Shown: in pieces, positions 11,830 to 23,134 of the stretch
How positions within the stretch are numbered: position 1 is the first letter of the stretch
Layout of the letters: each line of letters opens with the position of its first letter
Assembly: GCA_021234155.1 (NCBI GenBank)
Contig: JAJEKV010000030.1
Coordinates: forward strand, 2,565,842 to 2,629,841
Source of the DNA: Isoetes taiwanensis
Taxonomy: Eukaryota; Streptophyta; Lycopodiopsida; Isoetales; Isoetaceae
Direction of reading: 5' to 3'
DNA length: 64,000 nt
Translations under genes and position numbers: made by a program
Notes under the pieces: generated by a model
Seen by the model: the letters and a program-made list of their open reading frames with translations, nothing else
Database searches by the model: none
Told to the model about the DNA's origin: nothing

Positions 11830-12623
11830 TCCAACTTATGCATTCATGCCAGAGAACTTATTGCACTCTAATATCACTTTGGTTGAGAAAGGTAATAGAT
11901 CAATCCTCGAATATAATGACTGGCTTTAACTGTCCTTTATTTATTTCCAGTAATATATACATTATGTTAATTTTTGTCATGGCATTAAGATAATCATGAA
12001 TTAAATTAGGGCTATGTAGTACTTAAAAGGCAATTTATGAAAGCAGGTCTATACAATTATAGTGGGCCACCCAAAAATTGTTAACAGTGTAACCTTAATC
12101 ATCAATCTTTTGTGCTAAGAAATGTGAAACCTATATAAAGGATGTAAAAGGCCAATTATTTATTTTCAATAACTATAAGAAATAGAAGTTGCTCGATAAG
12201 TTTACAAGTTTTTCAGCTTTGCCTGCAATAGCGGGTTTTGTCTTCTATAGTTTTTATAACATACATATGAACATAAAAGAACATACTAGGTTTTCAACTT
12301 TAACAACATAGAAAGAAAATTCTTGCTTTTGCTAACAATGCATATTGGTATCATGTTCTAATACTTTATCGCGGTCTAGAATAAATACTAACCCCAACAT
12401 TTGTCATTAACTTGGCTTCATGGTATCCTATGGATCTAAGTCTTGGCCAAGTCCTTTGAATGAACAATCGTTGAAAAAAAAAAGGGAAAAAAACAAAAAA
12501 TGTGTCTTCTAAACCCCATTAAGATGAGCCTTTTAAATTCAATGTTGCTATGAACACAAGAAACCTCGTAGCCCGATTTTCTTTGCCCATCATCAATGTA
12601 TAATGGCATATTTCCAACAAAAA

Positions 12624-12650
12624 CCCAGCAACGCTGGGCACTTTTTCTAG
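12624..12650 (+). mobile_element. Helitron 3' terminus of the canonical plant type
   Basis: CCCAGC-AAC-GCTGGG forms a perfect 6-bp hairpin. It is followed by CACTTTTT and CTAG, and the next base is T. Hairpin, T-rich spacer and CTAG-T agree closely with plant Helitron 3' ends as I know them. The preceding AGCCCGATTTTC near 12572 may be subterminal. I could not place the 5' end, so the length of the element is unknown. It is a different family from the ends at 5397 and 11264. Confidence 0.65.
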
Positions 12651-13344
12651 TTATTATATATTGTTATATGTTTGTGAGATTTGTGAAGAACAAAAAGTTT
12701 AGGGCCTATAGAATATAAAAATCATAAAAACAATGCAAATGAAAACATGTCACAAACTAGCATAAAGGGGTTTTGTTGGGATCAAATGGGAATTTCTAGC
12801 ATAAAAACAGGGACCAATATGCTTTGGGACCAATATGCTTTGTTTTGCTATTCGTGCATAGCAAATTGCTGGTCCGCCATTTGAGATACTGCTTCGTAAT
12901 TTGCATTATTAGACTTCACATTTGTCAAGATTGCGCCAAATTTCAACCTAATAATAGAAACCAAACAGCTCAAAATAATTTTGGATAAACCAAATGCCCA
13001 ATCATTGAAGGCACACAAGATGGTGCCCAGTCCTCCTAAATTAGAATGATGCTTCTAAGATAGTACAATTCATAATTCAGTGGATATAACATTGCCATAT
13101 TGTTGTTCCACCGTAAAACCAAGTAGGAATTACTTGTTCAAAATTTCATGAATGTAAGGTTCAAATCTCTCTCAAAGACATAAACAGATTTCTAATGTTA
13201 CCTCCTTAGGATCCAAAGAATCCTGATTGTAACAGATTCCATTCCAATGGCATTAGCATGCCTTGGAGCTGCAACATTCTGTCTTTGTCTAGCAATTGCC
13301 ATGGAATTGAATCATAAGATCTGTGGATAGCCAATGTTAGAGCT

Positions 13345-13560
13345 TTGTCCATAACCAAGTGGTTCTCCTGCTACACTCAACAGTACAAGCCTGCAGTCAT
13401 CATATCATCGTTGTCAAGGACCCTTCTCATGATTAAGTCTGCATGCATATAGAAGATTGTCCATAACAAGCTGGCCTTGCATTAGTGGGTAATTGGCTCT
13501 TCTGCCGCAGTCGATACAAGCCTGCATCATCAACATCATGGCCATCAACATCATCGCCAT
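13345..13560. repeat. 111-bp imperfect tandem duplication
   Basis: TTGTCCATAACCAAG...ACAAGCCTGCAGTCATC (from 13345) recurs as TTGTCCATAACAAGC...ACAAGCCTGCATCATC (from about 13457) with many substitutions. It has no coding content. Confidence 0.45.
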
Positions 13561-14470
13561 CATAATACAAACATATGCTGTCATAATTTGTCTTATTCAC
13601 TCCCATATGTGAAGATGTACCTGTACAAAATTATGCAAAGCAGAAAGAGATAAAAGCCAAGCTTTATAAAGCGGTATTTTTTCTCATAAACAAGCTGATT
13701 AAATATCTCAGTAACATTCACTAAATGCTGCCTTCTTCTCTACCTGTAAAACACCTGAAAGTTCTTAACCGGTATGCACATTATCTTCTAATGGAAAAGA
13801 AACTGCTTACCATGAAGAAGGGTTGCAAAAATCGTGTCAGATGGTCGTTGTATCTCTAGAACTCTGCCACGCCATAGCCCTGCAACTCAAATTAAAGTAT
13901 TTGAGAACTGCCTGGACCAGAAATCGTTGGAAATGACATGTACTTTAGAAACTCGGCTGCCAAAACTCACCGACTTTGCCAATTCATTAATCTGTGGGCG
14001 AAACCCCTACCGAATCCTGCACCGAAATTTGTTTGAATGGGGTTGTTAGCCTGGGCCTGAAATCGCTGAAGATAACCTGACCTCTGCTTTAGAAACTTGG
14101 CTGCCTCAAGAGAACTCGGTCCACCAACAGAAGGATAGAACAAACGGAAAACGAAGATCTCGAATTCAGAGAAAAAAAGAAATGGACTGTAGAACCCTAA
14201 AGCATGCCCTCTTTTCCAGAAACCCTAAAATAAGAGAGCTCGATGCTTGCATGTGTTTTCTGAGGACTAAAAAATAATTGGTTTTTTCATGGAGAAATAT
14301 TCAAAGCTAAACCATTGCAAAATCATAGCTAATATGGCATTCGACTATGAGAATACAGTGTGCGCTCTAGATATACTGATTAGTATGCCTCGCACAATAC
14401 GCCCATCAAATCATATGAAAACCATAGCAAAAACTGTACAAAAATACAAAAAAAAAACCATGTTATAATG

Positions 14471-15330
14471 CTACATATTGAGTGTCTTGGGAGGAGCAAG
14501 CTTCTTCAAAGCCTCAATTTTATTTTCTGCAACCTGAATGCCTTTTGTGGACACTTCATATCCTAGCAAATCTCCTTTTGAGCATAAAAAGACACATTTC
14601 TTTGGATTTAGGCTGACACCTCCTTTCCTGCACATGACAAATAATTTTGTTAGATAATCAAAGTGATCCTTGCAGGAATTACCTAAGCAAAGATCATCCA
14701 AAAAAACTCAAAATGCTGCTGGAGGTATATCCTTGAAGATTATCCATGGCTCTCTGGAAAGTTGTTGATGCATTCATCATCCAAAGGGCATTCTCCTCAT
14801 TGCAAATGTTCCCCATGGTGTAATAAAATATGTCCTGGGCTGATCCTCTTCCTTGATACTTATTTGATTAAATCCTGAGAATCCATCTAGAAAGAATAGA
14901 TCTCTTTCCCTGCAACAGCATGCAATACTTCTTCCAGGAAAGGCAAAGGATAACAACCTTTAATGGTGGCCTTGTTTAAATCTCCGTAATCAATGCAAAT
15001 TCTAATAGTTTTGTTTTTATTTTCAACATGCACAATGCAAGACAACTATTCTGGATTTACTATTTCTGAGATCACACCAGCATCTCTCATTTTATATAAT
15101 TCTTCCTTAATTAGGCCAAGCAAAGATGCATTAATTCTTCTCAATTTTTGCATAACAGGTTTCATGCCTTCTTTAATTTTTATTTCAAACTCACATACAC
15201 CTTTATCAACACCAATCAGTTCATTGTAATCCCAAGCGAACACATCTTTCCATTCATCAAAGAATTTAGTGACAAAAGATTCATCCTCTTCTTTGATTAA
15301 ATCTCCGACATATAAAATCCTATCTTGACC
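14471..15330 (-). pseudogene. gypsy reverse transcriptase (broken)
   Basis: The N-terminal part (FVTKFFDEWKDVFAWDYNEL) lies in the 15046-15660 frame. The palm follows after an in-frame TAG at 15046-15048: RICIDYGDLNKATIKG is readable in the next frame, then DGFSGFN and ITPWGTFAMRRMPFG blocks in shifted frames, and finally FMDDLCLGNS with the catalytic DD, LNPKKC and LLGYEVS in the 14471-14701 frame. All are standard Ty3/gypsy RT blocks in the right order. Several frameshifts make it inactive. Confidence 0.75.
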
Positions 15331-15449
15331 CTTCTTATTTACTTTTACCTCTTTTGCCTGCTTTTCTTCACTTGCATTAATTTCCAAGATAGGATAAAGT
15401 TGTTGCAGATCATCCCTTTCCAAATCTTCTTCTTGAATTGCTCCTTTAG

Positions 15450-15850
15450 CTAAATGTTCGAGTATAACACTTCTGCACAATGCATCAACCTCACCATTTT
15501 GCTCTCTTGGCACATGGCATAATTTCCAAGACTCAAAGTTTGCCAATTCTCCTACAGCTTTGTCTCTTAATAGAATCATATCTTCATTTTTTTGCTTGAT
15601 ACTCCCCCAATACCTGTCTGCAAACAAGTTGTGAGTCTCCAAAAATGACAATGTTATCAATATTCAAATTCTTGGTTTCTTGAAGTCCTGTTATCAAAGC
15701 CTTGTATTCTGCCATGCTTGAGGTTATGTTGTGAAAAATTCTCCCTGCTTTGGCAAGCAACCTATTGGAGGAGTCTTTGAGAATTGCAACAGAAGAGGCC
15801 ACACTCAATCTCTTTGAGACACCACCATCAAACCATAAATAAGCAAAGCT
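15450..15850 (-). pseudogene. RNase H-like domain located between protease and RT
   Basis: The blocks WFDGGVSK, SSMAEYKALITGL, FGDSQLVCRQVLGEYQ and CHVPREQNGEVDALCR give the D-E-D-D order and spacing of the RVT_3/archaeal-type RNase H found as an extra domain in plant Tat-like gypsy elements. The domain crosses a frameshift at an A7 run near 15600. In the elements I know, the extra RNase H lies after RT-RNase H, before integrase. Here it clearly lies upstream of RT, between the protease (LLLGRKWL) and the RT N-terminus. Confidence 0.65.
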
Positions 15851-15959
15851 TTCTTTTCTTGATAAATTTACCTCAATAGGACGTTCTATATTTGGTACTT
15901 TCTCATTTGTAGCTAGCTCATATTCTCCACAGGGATTTGGCACCAGAATATCTTCTTCA

Positions 15960-16487
15960 ATGAAATTCAGAGCTTCAAATTCTCCCACCTTATTGTAGAG
16001 TGTTACCTTTTTTCTGCCATTGGATATGGTGCACTCTCCTCTTGACCACACAGGTCTTGCATCTACTGTTGACAGCCATTTCCTTCCCAAGAGCAGATCA
16101 TAAATGTCAGATTTCTCATCTATTCCTTCAAATGCAACAACCACAAAGTTAGCAGCCACAACTATTCCTCCTACATCAATTGGCACATTGCTAATTATTC
16201 CCATAGGGTTAAGCTTTAGTGTTTGAGAATGATTTTAAGACCATAGGAGCTTTCTTGTCAATTTCTAGGCCACATAATCTCATGATATGATGAGGCATCA
16301 CATTAAGTGGTGATCCTCCATCCAACAACACTTTGGTCAAAATCTTTTTACCCATTCTGGTTACACATATAAAGGCTCCTGGATCATACTCCTCCTGAGT
16401 CAGAACATGCTCCTCAATGTGATTTGTGAGAGCAAATTCATCTTTCTTGGTCAGATTCGGGACTTTTTTTTCTATAGGATGGAGCAA
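15960..16487 (-). pseudogene. gypsy aspartic protease (broken)
   Basis: The catalytic loop appears as VLLDGGSPLNVMP (D-G-G-S where D-T/S-G-S/A is usual) in the 16209-16487 frame. The C-terminal flap-side motif IYDLLLGRKWL is in the following frame (15584-16204). The two are separated by a one-base shift near 16210. Order and spacing fit a pepsin-like retroelement protease. Confidence 0.65.
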
Positions 16488-16649
16488 TTTTCAGCAGTGT
16501 TAGCAAATCAACACTAATTTTAGAATTGTTAAGCAAAGATTCAAAATCCTCACTCTCCTTATCCTTTCTCAAGTATTTCTGACAAGGGGGAGGAGGTACA
16601 ACCATATTTTGTTCATTTTCCTTGTGTTTCAGTGCATTGGCTTCCTCAT

Positions 16650-17449
16650 TCACTTGAACTTGCTCTTTTCTTTTGCATTATTCATTCTTTTTGCGTGAAC
16701 AGCCATGATTTCTTCCTGCTCTTCAATTTTCTGCACAAATATGATAGAAGCACTTGGCTCATTAGCTTTAGATTTTTCTTTTCTAGCAAAGTATTCTTTG
16801 ACACTGCACCTATCTTCATAATGACATACTGCTTTGCAAAAAGCACACACAGGGCATTCCTTACCAAAATGCCCTCTCTTACCACACTTGTGCAAGGCCT
16901 ATACCAACAATAGTCTAATGAGTGGATGTTTCTTGAGCAATGAGCACATTGACAGTATATTCTCTTCTCGGATCTGGAACTCTTCATTTCTTGAAGTTGT
17001 TTGGTTACTTCAATCAGAGCCTCAGACACTTTGGTTATTTCATCTCTCAATATCAGCCACAGAACCTTCTGCATCTTCCATTTTTTATTTCTCCTTGTCC
17101 TTTTAAACAACATAAATTGGTACAGGTCCTGGTCCCATGTACTCTTGCTCATAATCTGGAAAGAAAGAATCACAAGGTGAATGTACATCATCAGGGAGAT
17201 AGGAGATATATCAGCAATCACAATAGCCTTTGTAAAAGCCTTGTGTATTGTGTCAACTCCTTCTTGCTTCTGAATCTTGAGCATCTTTCTGTGTATTCTT
17301 GGGCTGCTGCTCAAACCTCTGATAAATGAAGCTATAAGATGTAAAGTGTGGTTAGGAACTTGATTGATTTGACATTTAACAAGATAAAGATGGAATCTTT
17401 TTACATACTGATGCACACTTTTTCCATGTGTGAAAAGTTTGCAATTCAA
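16650..17449 (-). pseudogene. gypsy gag core and nucleocapsid with three CCHC knuckles
   Basis: The gag core carries GKSVHQYVKRFHLYL and IASFIRGLSSSPRIH, typical of retrotransposon gag. Three zinc-knuckle units follow: CAHCSRNIHSLDYC (C-x2-C-x4-H-x4-C), then HKCGKRGHFGKEC in which the first Cys is replaced by Leu, then CAFCKAVCHYEDRC. The first is in the 16682-17449 frame and the other two in the 16650-16895 frame, so a frameshift lies near 16910. Confidence 0.65.
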
Positions 17450-17658
17450 AAATCAAATCTTGAGGATCAAGCAGCTTACCAAATCTTGCTAAGAATTTCT
17501 TAACAATTTCATCCCATGAGTTAGCTCCTAGACTCGTAACATATTCCAACCAAGTTCATCATTTTTGAAACATTTTTTGAACTCAGAAAACTTACGTCCT
17601 TTCTTGTGTCCGTATTCCTGATAGTACTCCTCAAAAGTTTTCAAAAAATTGTTGGCAT

Positions 17659-17841
17659 TCATGCTTGGATCAAATGTGGGAGGGGAATTGGCATGTTCAA
17701 TTCAAAGTAGTGGCAAGGCATACCTGTATTTGCTTGTATACGCACTCCTGGTACTGCAGCCGAGGTTTCATGATTCTCTTGTGCTTCAGCATGCTCAGAT
17801 GCTTCATTGTTTCTTCTGGGAGCCATGAGTTCAAAATTCAA
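17659..17841 (-). pseudogene. gypsy gag N-terminal fragment
   Basis: The frame reads MAPRRNNEASEHAEAQ from 17823, a short acidic N-terminus like those of gypsy gag proteins. It is followed by frame breaks before the gag core at 17449. It is assigned by position rather than by a distinctive domain. Confidence 0.4.
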
Positions 17842-17860
17842 GGAAGTTATCTAGGTAGGA

Positions 17861-19050
17861 CCTCCAAAATGTTGAAGGTGTTCCTGGCAAAACCTTCAAC
17901 CTCAATGGTTTAAAACCTCCAGGTTGCTTAAGGCAACCACTCTGTGTGAGAAATCTCCAAAAGCAAAGCTCAAACACAAATTGTGAATCACTTTTCCAAA
18001 TCAGAAAAAAGACTGCCTTAGAAAGAATGATGCCATTTGCAAGCAAACAAAGATCTGACCATGATTTCAAATGCTAAAGCTGCTTAAGATCCTGAGGAAT
18101 GCTAGGCAAAAAGTCAGATGTCTTATGAACATCACAAAACACTCAAATATGCATTTCTGACTAGGTCAAAACTTGGTCAATACCCCTGGCAGAGAGTGAT
18201 TTTCTGCAAATCCAAAAATCTACATTCTTGTTATGTTTTGATGCTTGGATCTCCTTTCAATATGTCTGCACACAATAATCAAATACTCTTTTTGCATAAA
18301 CAACTGCTAAATATCCTGAGATCTTGGAATTTAGTCTGACAGACTGTTACAGTCTGAAAACAACAAGCAAAATTTTACGAAATCGACTTTTGTGGGCACT
18401 TTTTTTGGTTTTGGAATAAATCCTAAAGCTGCTTATGTCCTCCAAGCAAGTGGCAATACCTAACTGGTCAGAGATGCAATAAATGAACTTAAATATGCAG
18501 ATTTTTGGCTTAAGAATGCAAAGCTAGCAGAAATTTCTATTGGCTCAAAGGAATGTGTATGCTTTTTCAATGATCCTTCATCTTTTATGCTCTTACCTAT
18601 ATGCATTTCTCACTGCAATTGTCTTATACCTATGTGCAAGCACAAAAAACCTTACTATCTTACTTTCTTAGAATGCAAGCGAAAATTATACTCAAATATA
18701 TCTCCAAGGGTCGGATTTTCCTTTTTTTTTAATTGAAGGCCTATTTGTATATTTATATATAAAGTGTTGAGTTAACAAAAAATACTTTTTACAGGGAAGT
18801 ATAACCCTGGTAGATAGATAAAAGATAGATAGATAAGATAGAAACAGCTGTCTCATATAAAGCATATGCACGCCTAGAAGTATGACTTAAGGTTGGAGTT
18901 ACTGGATTATCCCCTAATATTTTAGCATAGCTAAAGAAAACCCATTTAGGTTAGTCCAAGTTATCCCCTATTGATCTTTAAGGGTCTAATTATGTACTGG
19001 TGACGTGTCATAGTATGTATATGTATACTATATAAATACCTGGAACACCA
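17861..19050. other. No gene; flank of two gypsy remnants
   Basis: The interval lies 5' of the first gypsy gag and, from about 19052 downward, probably holds the 3' LTR of the second element (on the - strand a TG start directly follows the purine run AAGGGGAA at 19053-19060). CCTCCA and CAACCT-like strings repeat around 17865-17935. A GATA-rich patch is at 18812-18842. LTR borders could not be fixed. Confidence 0.3.
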
Positions 19051-19052
19051 CA

Positions 19053-21165
19053 TTCCCCTTGGAATAATGTCGTCCTCAAAGATTAGGATTAGTCTAAATT
19101 TAAGAAAACAATTAAGTTATAAAAGATAGCTGTATTTACTAAATAATACAAGGTTACATATAATTGTTGTAGGACCGAAGTCCATTAACAGAAGATAAAA
19201 AATACCATAACAACAAACTTAAATAGGGTACTCATAGAAAAAAAAAATAGTCAAATAACAAGAGATGGCCCCGATCGAGGGTCTAGGATCTTCTCAGCAA
19301 AGACGTCAAGACGCACCATCGCGGCAGAGTTATAGTACATCAGTACTTACAAAATAATTTAAGTAGTGTGGTTGAAGGGACTATCCCCTTAAACAAAAAA
19401 AATATGAATGCAAGAATCCTATTATGCCTAAACCTTGCATGTCATCTCAGCATAAGGAATGGCCATATTCCCCAATTATAGTTAGAGACAGATGCGTCCT
19501 ATCATGAATGCCTATATGCCCAATTCCCCATCTAGGATGCATGTAACCCAACCCCTTAAATGATCCCTGTCGGATCGCTCTCGTATGATCCTCGCCAGAC
19601 CCACAACACAATGCTTACCATTAGGGTTGGAGTTGATCGCATCTTGAATGGTTCGATCCTGGCATTGTCGCATAAAGTCTGGATAAGTCTTGTCTAAATC
19701 CGCTTTAAGAACCCAAGTTGCGTCCTCCGTCGGTAAGTGTTAAATACTGCAAGATTTGAGTTCTGCGGGTTTGCTTATATGCACGAGCAAGGAGAGCCTC
19801 AGGCACTATCTCCAATTGATCTTCCGTCATTGCCAGAAGTGTTGGTGTGTCAAGAATCTCTTCTGAATCGGGGTTATGCTTCTTGAGAAGGCTCACATAG
19901 AAGACTTTATGGACCTTCAGATGCACGAGTAGGTTCAATCGGTAGGCTTGAGAACCTATCCTTTCGGTTATCTCAAAGGGTCCCGCCCATCTCGGTGCAA
20001 GCTTCTTACAATTGCCAATTTTGAGTTTGGCTTGCTTCACCTTGATCTTTAGCCATACAGACTCACCAATCTGAAATTCCCGAGGTGTCCGATGCCAGTT
20101 GACAAGGCCCTTTTGCCGAGCTCTAGCAACTAACAAATACCCTTGAACTTCTTCGACTAGGGCTTGCATATCTATAAGCAATTGTTGAGACAGTTCCACC
20201 TTTGAAACCGGATTATGCCACGTGTATGGAGTAAGGCATTGGTAGCCATAATTGATCATAAAAAGGAGACATCCTTGAAGACTCCTGCCTTGTACTGTTA
20301 TAGGCAAACTCCACCCAATGGATTTAATCTGCCCATTGGGATTGCTTGTTCTAGGCATAGTTACGTAGCATATCTTCAATTATGCGATTGGTACGATCTA
20401 TTTGACCATCCGTCTGCGGGTGGTAAGCTGTGCTCATAGCAAGCTTACTTTGAATAGTGCTAAAGAAATCCTTCCAAAATGCACTAACAAACTTAGGATC
20501 CCGGTCTGATGGTCCGACATGGCAAAAAGTGCGCCATTTTGGAAAGCTTGTTGACCACTACCATTAAGGCATCAAAGCCCCTTAAGGTGCGCGGGGGCTC
20601 CATGATAAAATCCATGGTAATAACTTCCCATTTTGCATTAGGCACATCTAAGGGTTACAATTCCCCCGGGATACGTAACTGTTATGCCTTTGTTTGCTGA
20701 CATATCTGATATTGCTTAATGTACCGGGCAATGTGTTTCTTCATGCCTGGCCAAAAATAGCTGGCGCGGGTCTTGAAATATGTCTTCATAAATCCTGCAT
20801 GCCTGTTATGTGTATCGTGGAGAATGAGCTTGCGAACTCCTGAAGTCTCAGGAACACATAACGTATCCTTGTAATAAAGGAAATCGCCTTCCTTTTTATG
20901 ATGGCGGAAAGCCTCCCTCTCCTTATCTGTTCTGGCTTCCTTATAGACTTTGCATATCTCCCCGAAATTCGTGATCCGCCGGAAGAGTTTCCATCAGACC
21001 GCTACCAAACTCACCGGAAAGCATGGAAATAGCATTACGGCCGCTGAAAGTGACCGTAGATGTCCGAAAGCGCCAAAGAACCACATTATGCTTGCCCGGC
21101 TTATAGACTACTTCAAAATCATACTCTTCCAGGAACTACATCCATCGTCGCTGTCTCAGATTGTG
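19053..21165 (-). mobile_element. Chromovirus-like gypsy remnant (RNase H end, integrase, 3' tail)
   Basis: From the high-coordinate side the - strand reads EEYDFEVVYKPGKHNVV (end of Ty3 RNase H), a linker, the integrase zinc-binding and DDE regions, a GPF/Y-like tail and, near 19053-19090, a coding tail followed by a polypurine tract. The upstream RT is absent: homology stops at about 21165 in unrelated DNA. Several frameshifts and stops are present. Confidence 0.7.
19640..21000 (-). pseudogene. gypsy integrase with GPF/Y-type tail (broken)
   Basis: The zinc-binding module reads HDTHNRHAGF...YIKQYQICQQTKA (H-x3-H ... C-x2-C). The core follows with DRDPKFVSAFWKDFF and AYHPQTDGQIDRTN, in which Asp stands where the third catalytic residue is normally Glu. 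The C-terminal part in 19705-20379 has RWAGPFEITERIGSQAYRL and VSLLKKHNPDSEE, the GPF/Y-type end of chromoviral integrases. A one-base shift near 19735 separates it from EDATWVLKADLDKTYPDF, the usual chromoviral C-terminus. No intact chromodomain is visible. Confidence 0.7.
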
Positions 21166-22767
21166 TATTATATTAAAAGAAGCAGTAGAAGTTGTCTATG
21201 TCTATGCCCGTGTATAATATATAATCAGCTACATGTGTGAATAAAGAATGATTTCTGAATTTGGCATATTGTGATATAATGACACTGCATGTATATCTAT
21301 AAGGGTATAAAATCAATGAAATAAACAAGCGAGTAGTCATAGATTCCAGAAGAGTTCCAACCATTGCAGAACTCATCACCACAAATGTAACAGTGGAACT
21401 TCTACAAACCGTCAGGCATTTGACGTCTAATGCTCATGGTTGAATAACACGTATTCACCGACATGCAAGTTGTTGAGGCTTACCTTGATTTCCTCAATCC
21501 AAGCAGGGAGAAGCCCCTCCCATGCATGGTTTCAAAGAATAGAGAATAAGGTACTACTGAGAGAGAAGAGGAAGCGCCGATGAGACGCTGATGAAGAACC
21601 TCGTATTGGGAATATAGCGACCGCCCGGCTAAAGAAAGCATGCATGCAAGACATGCATGCTCGCCCCCTCTAGAATTTCGATCCGAGGGCTCGGATCGAC
21701 AAGATTATTATTTTGTCAGGGCTTTGAGAAGGCACGAGGCCCGTAACATTTTGATTCTAATACGAAAAGGTCCATGACTGTATACCTTAAAACTATCATC
21801 TCTCTCTTCCATTGTATGATTTCCAATAAGTAAAATATCTCCTGGACTATGCTGGGTTTGAGGCTCCATAGCAGTGACATAGTGAATGTCCTGGATGGAT
21901 GGAGCCAACATCTTGCTGAGGAAACTCAAGCTGTGTAGTTTCCTCCATGGGGAGAAGTTTGTCAAGAAAAAATCATATCCTTATAACTACTGACTTACTT
22001 AATCAAAATGCTATAGCTTCACTAAGCATTTATATATGCTTCTACGTGGTGCTCAATAAAAGCAATGAACTTGTTTTAATCTATACTATTCTGCCTATTG
22101 ATAAAAATGAGATCCCACCACCAGACATCTTATTACAAGCAATTTATACTGCATGTCTACAGTAAGTTGCACAATTACCACATTGATACAAAAAAAGGAG
22201 AAAAGAACTCATGTTGAACATTCTCCATGCCAGAAAAGTTTCCTGTGTTCCTATCCTCGTCTTCTAAAGCAGATTGAAAATCAATCGGCATTAGTGAGAG
22301 AAAAAAATCTAGCTTGAATTGGCACTTAGAATCAACCTATATAGAATCTCTTGCTTGTGGGGAAGGTCTATGACCCAACATCTACAAGTTTTCCGGCATG
22401 AAAGAAGGTAATAAAAAATAGCAACATGCATCTAAATATCCTCTTTCTATTCCCAGACACTTCTTCCGCCACCTCTTGTTCCTTCGTATCTGTGCTCCTT
22501 TATTTCTAGGGAAGACAAGTTTCCTGTATTTGCTAGACTATTGAATGTCTAGATGGGTCTTCCTCTTTTGCACGGTCAACAATATAGGTCGGCTATCACA
22601 TATATGCAGTGGAGACCAATTAAGCAATTGATATATTGTTTGCCCTTCAAAACCAATCTGGGGACACTTGAGGCACGAAACTCATCCTTAAAACATATCA
22701 ATAATAATCTCCATAGGAGCAGTTCCCTTCCTCGAGATGTGTTCCAACTGCCATAAATTATACTGGT
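21166..22767. other. No recognised gene
   Basis: Open frames are short and give no domain. The interval includes the hairpin remnant at 21679-21698 and a GCATGC-rich palindromic patch at 21636-21661. The frame at 21708-21965 (-) has 85 codons and no family I recognise. Confidence 0.35.
21679..21698 (+). other. Helitron-like hairpin remnant
   Basis: CGATCCGA with loop GGGC and TCGGATCG repeats the stem of the 11264-11283 terminus exactly, with one loop change. It is preceded by AGAATTT, comparable to AGAATGG there. The following bases do not contain CTAG at the expected distance, so this copy is degraded or is a different use of the same hairpin. Confidence 0.45.
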
Positions 22768-23134
22768 ATTTTTTTTATTTTTATTTTTTTGAGAGAATGG
22801 GGTTTTTTTCATTGATTATAGAAAAAGGTACATTGATATGAGTGAGCCATAAAGTAGGCTACTCAAAATTGAACTTGCAAGCAGAAGTAACATAAACAAA
22901 AGTAACATCAGTAAATGCTGTGCTATAAGTATAGCAGAAATATTTATAGTTATGAAGCAATTGTCTGCCTTGTGAGAGAAACTGTGTTGCTGCAACCAAA
23001 TTGAACGAGTAGAAAGTCTTGAGATTGTGCAGCTGACAGGTAAATGTTGGCAGCAACATGTAGACAAAAACCTGTATATTTGGAAGTGCTCAAATTGGAT
23101 TTAAGGGTGGATGAAAGGGGAAGATGAAATCAGA

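Larger units (their letters stand above)
11299..14462. other. No recognised gene; AT-rich with repeat fragments
   Basis: Both strands carry frequent stops. The interval contains a Helitron 3' end (12624-12650), a fragment of the 46.9/48.6-kb inverted-repeat family (11786-11829), a 111-bp tandem duplication (13345-13560), an ATC-rich patch near 13528-13565, and two similar strings ending CTTTAGAAACT(T/C)GGCTGCC near 13940 and 14085. I see no exon-like coding block. Confidence 0.45.
14463..17860 (-). mobile_element. Decayed Ty3/gypsy element, gag to reverse transcriptase
   Basis: Read on the - strand the order is gag N-terminus, gag core with zinc knuckles, aspartic protease, an RNase H-like domain, then reverse transcriptase ending after the thumb-start motif LAPPKT. 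Ty3-type RNase H and integrase are missing on the 3' side; the coding simply stops near 14463. There are frameshifts at about 16910, 16210, 15600 and inside the RT, and an in-frame TAG at 15046-15048 in a position where this RT family has Trp. No LTR pair could be recognised. A related remnant may be the integrase at 49.1-50.6 kb on +. Confidence 0.75.
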
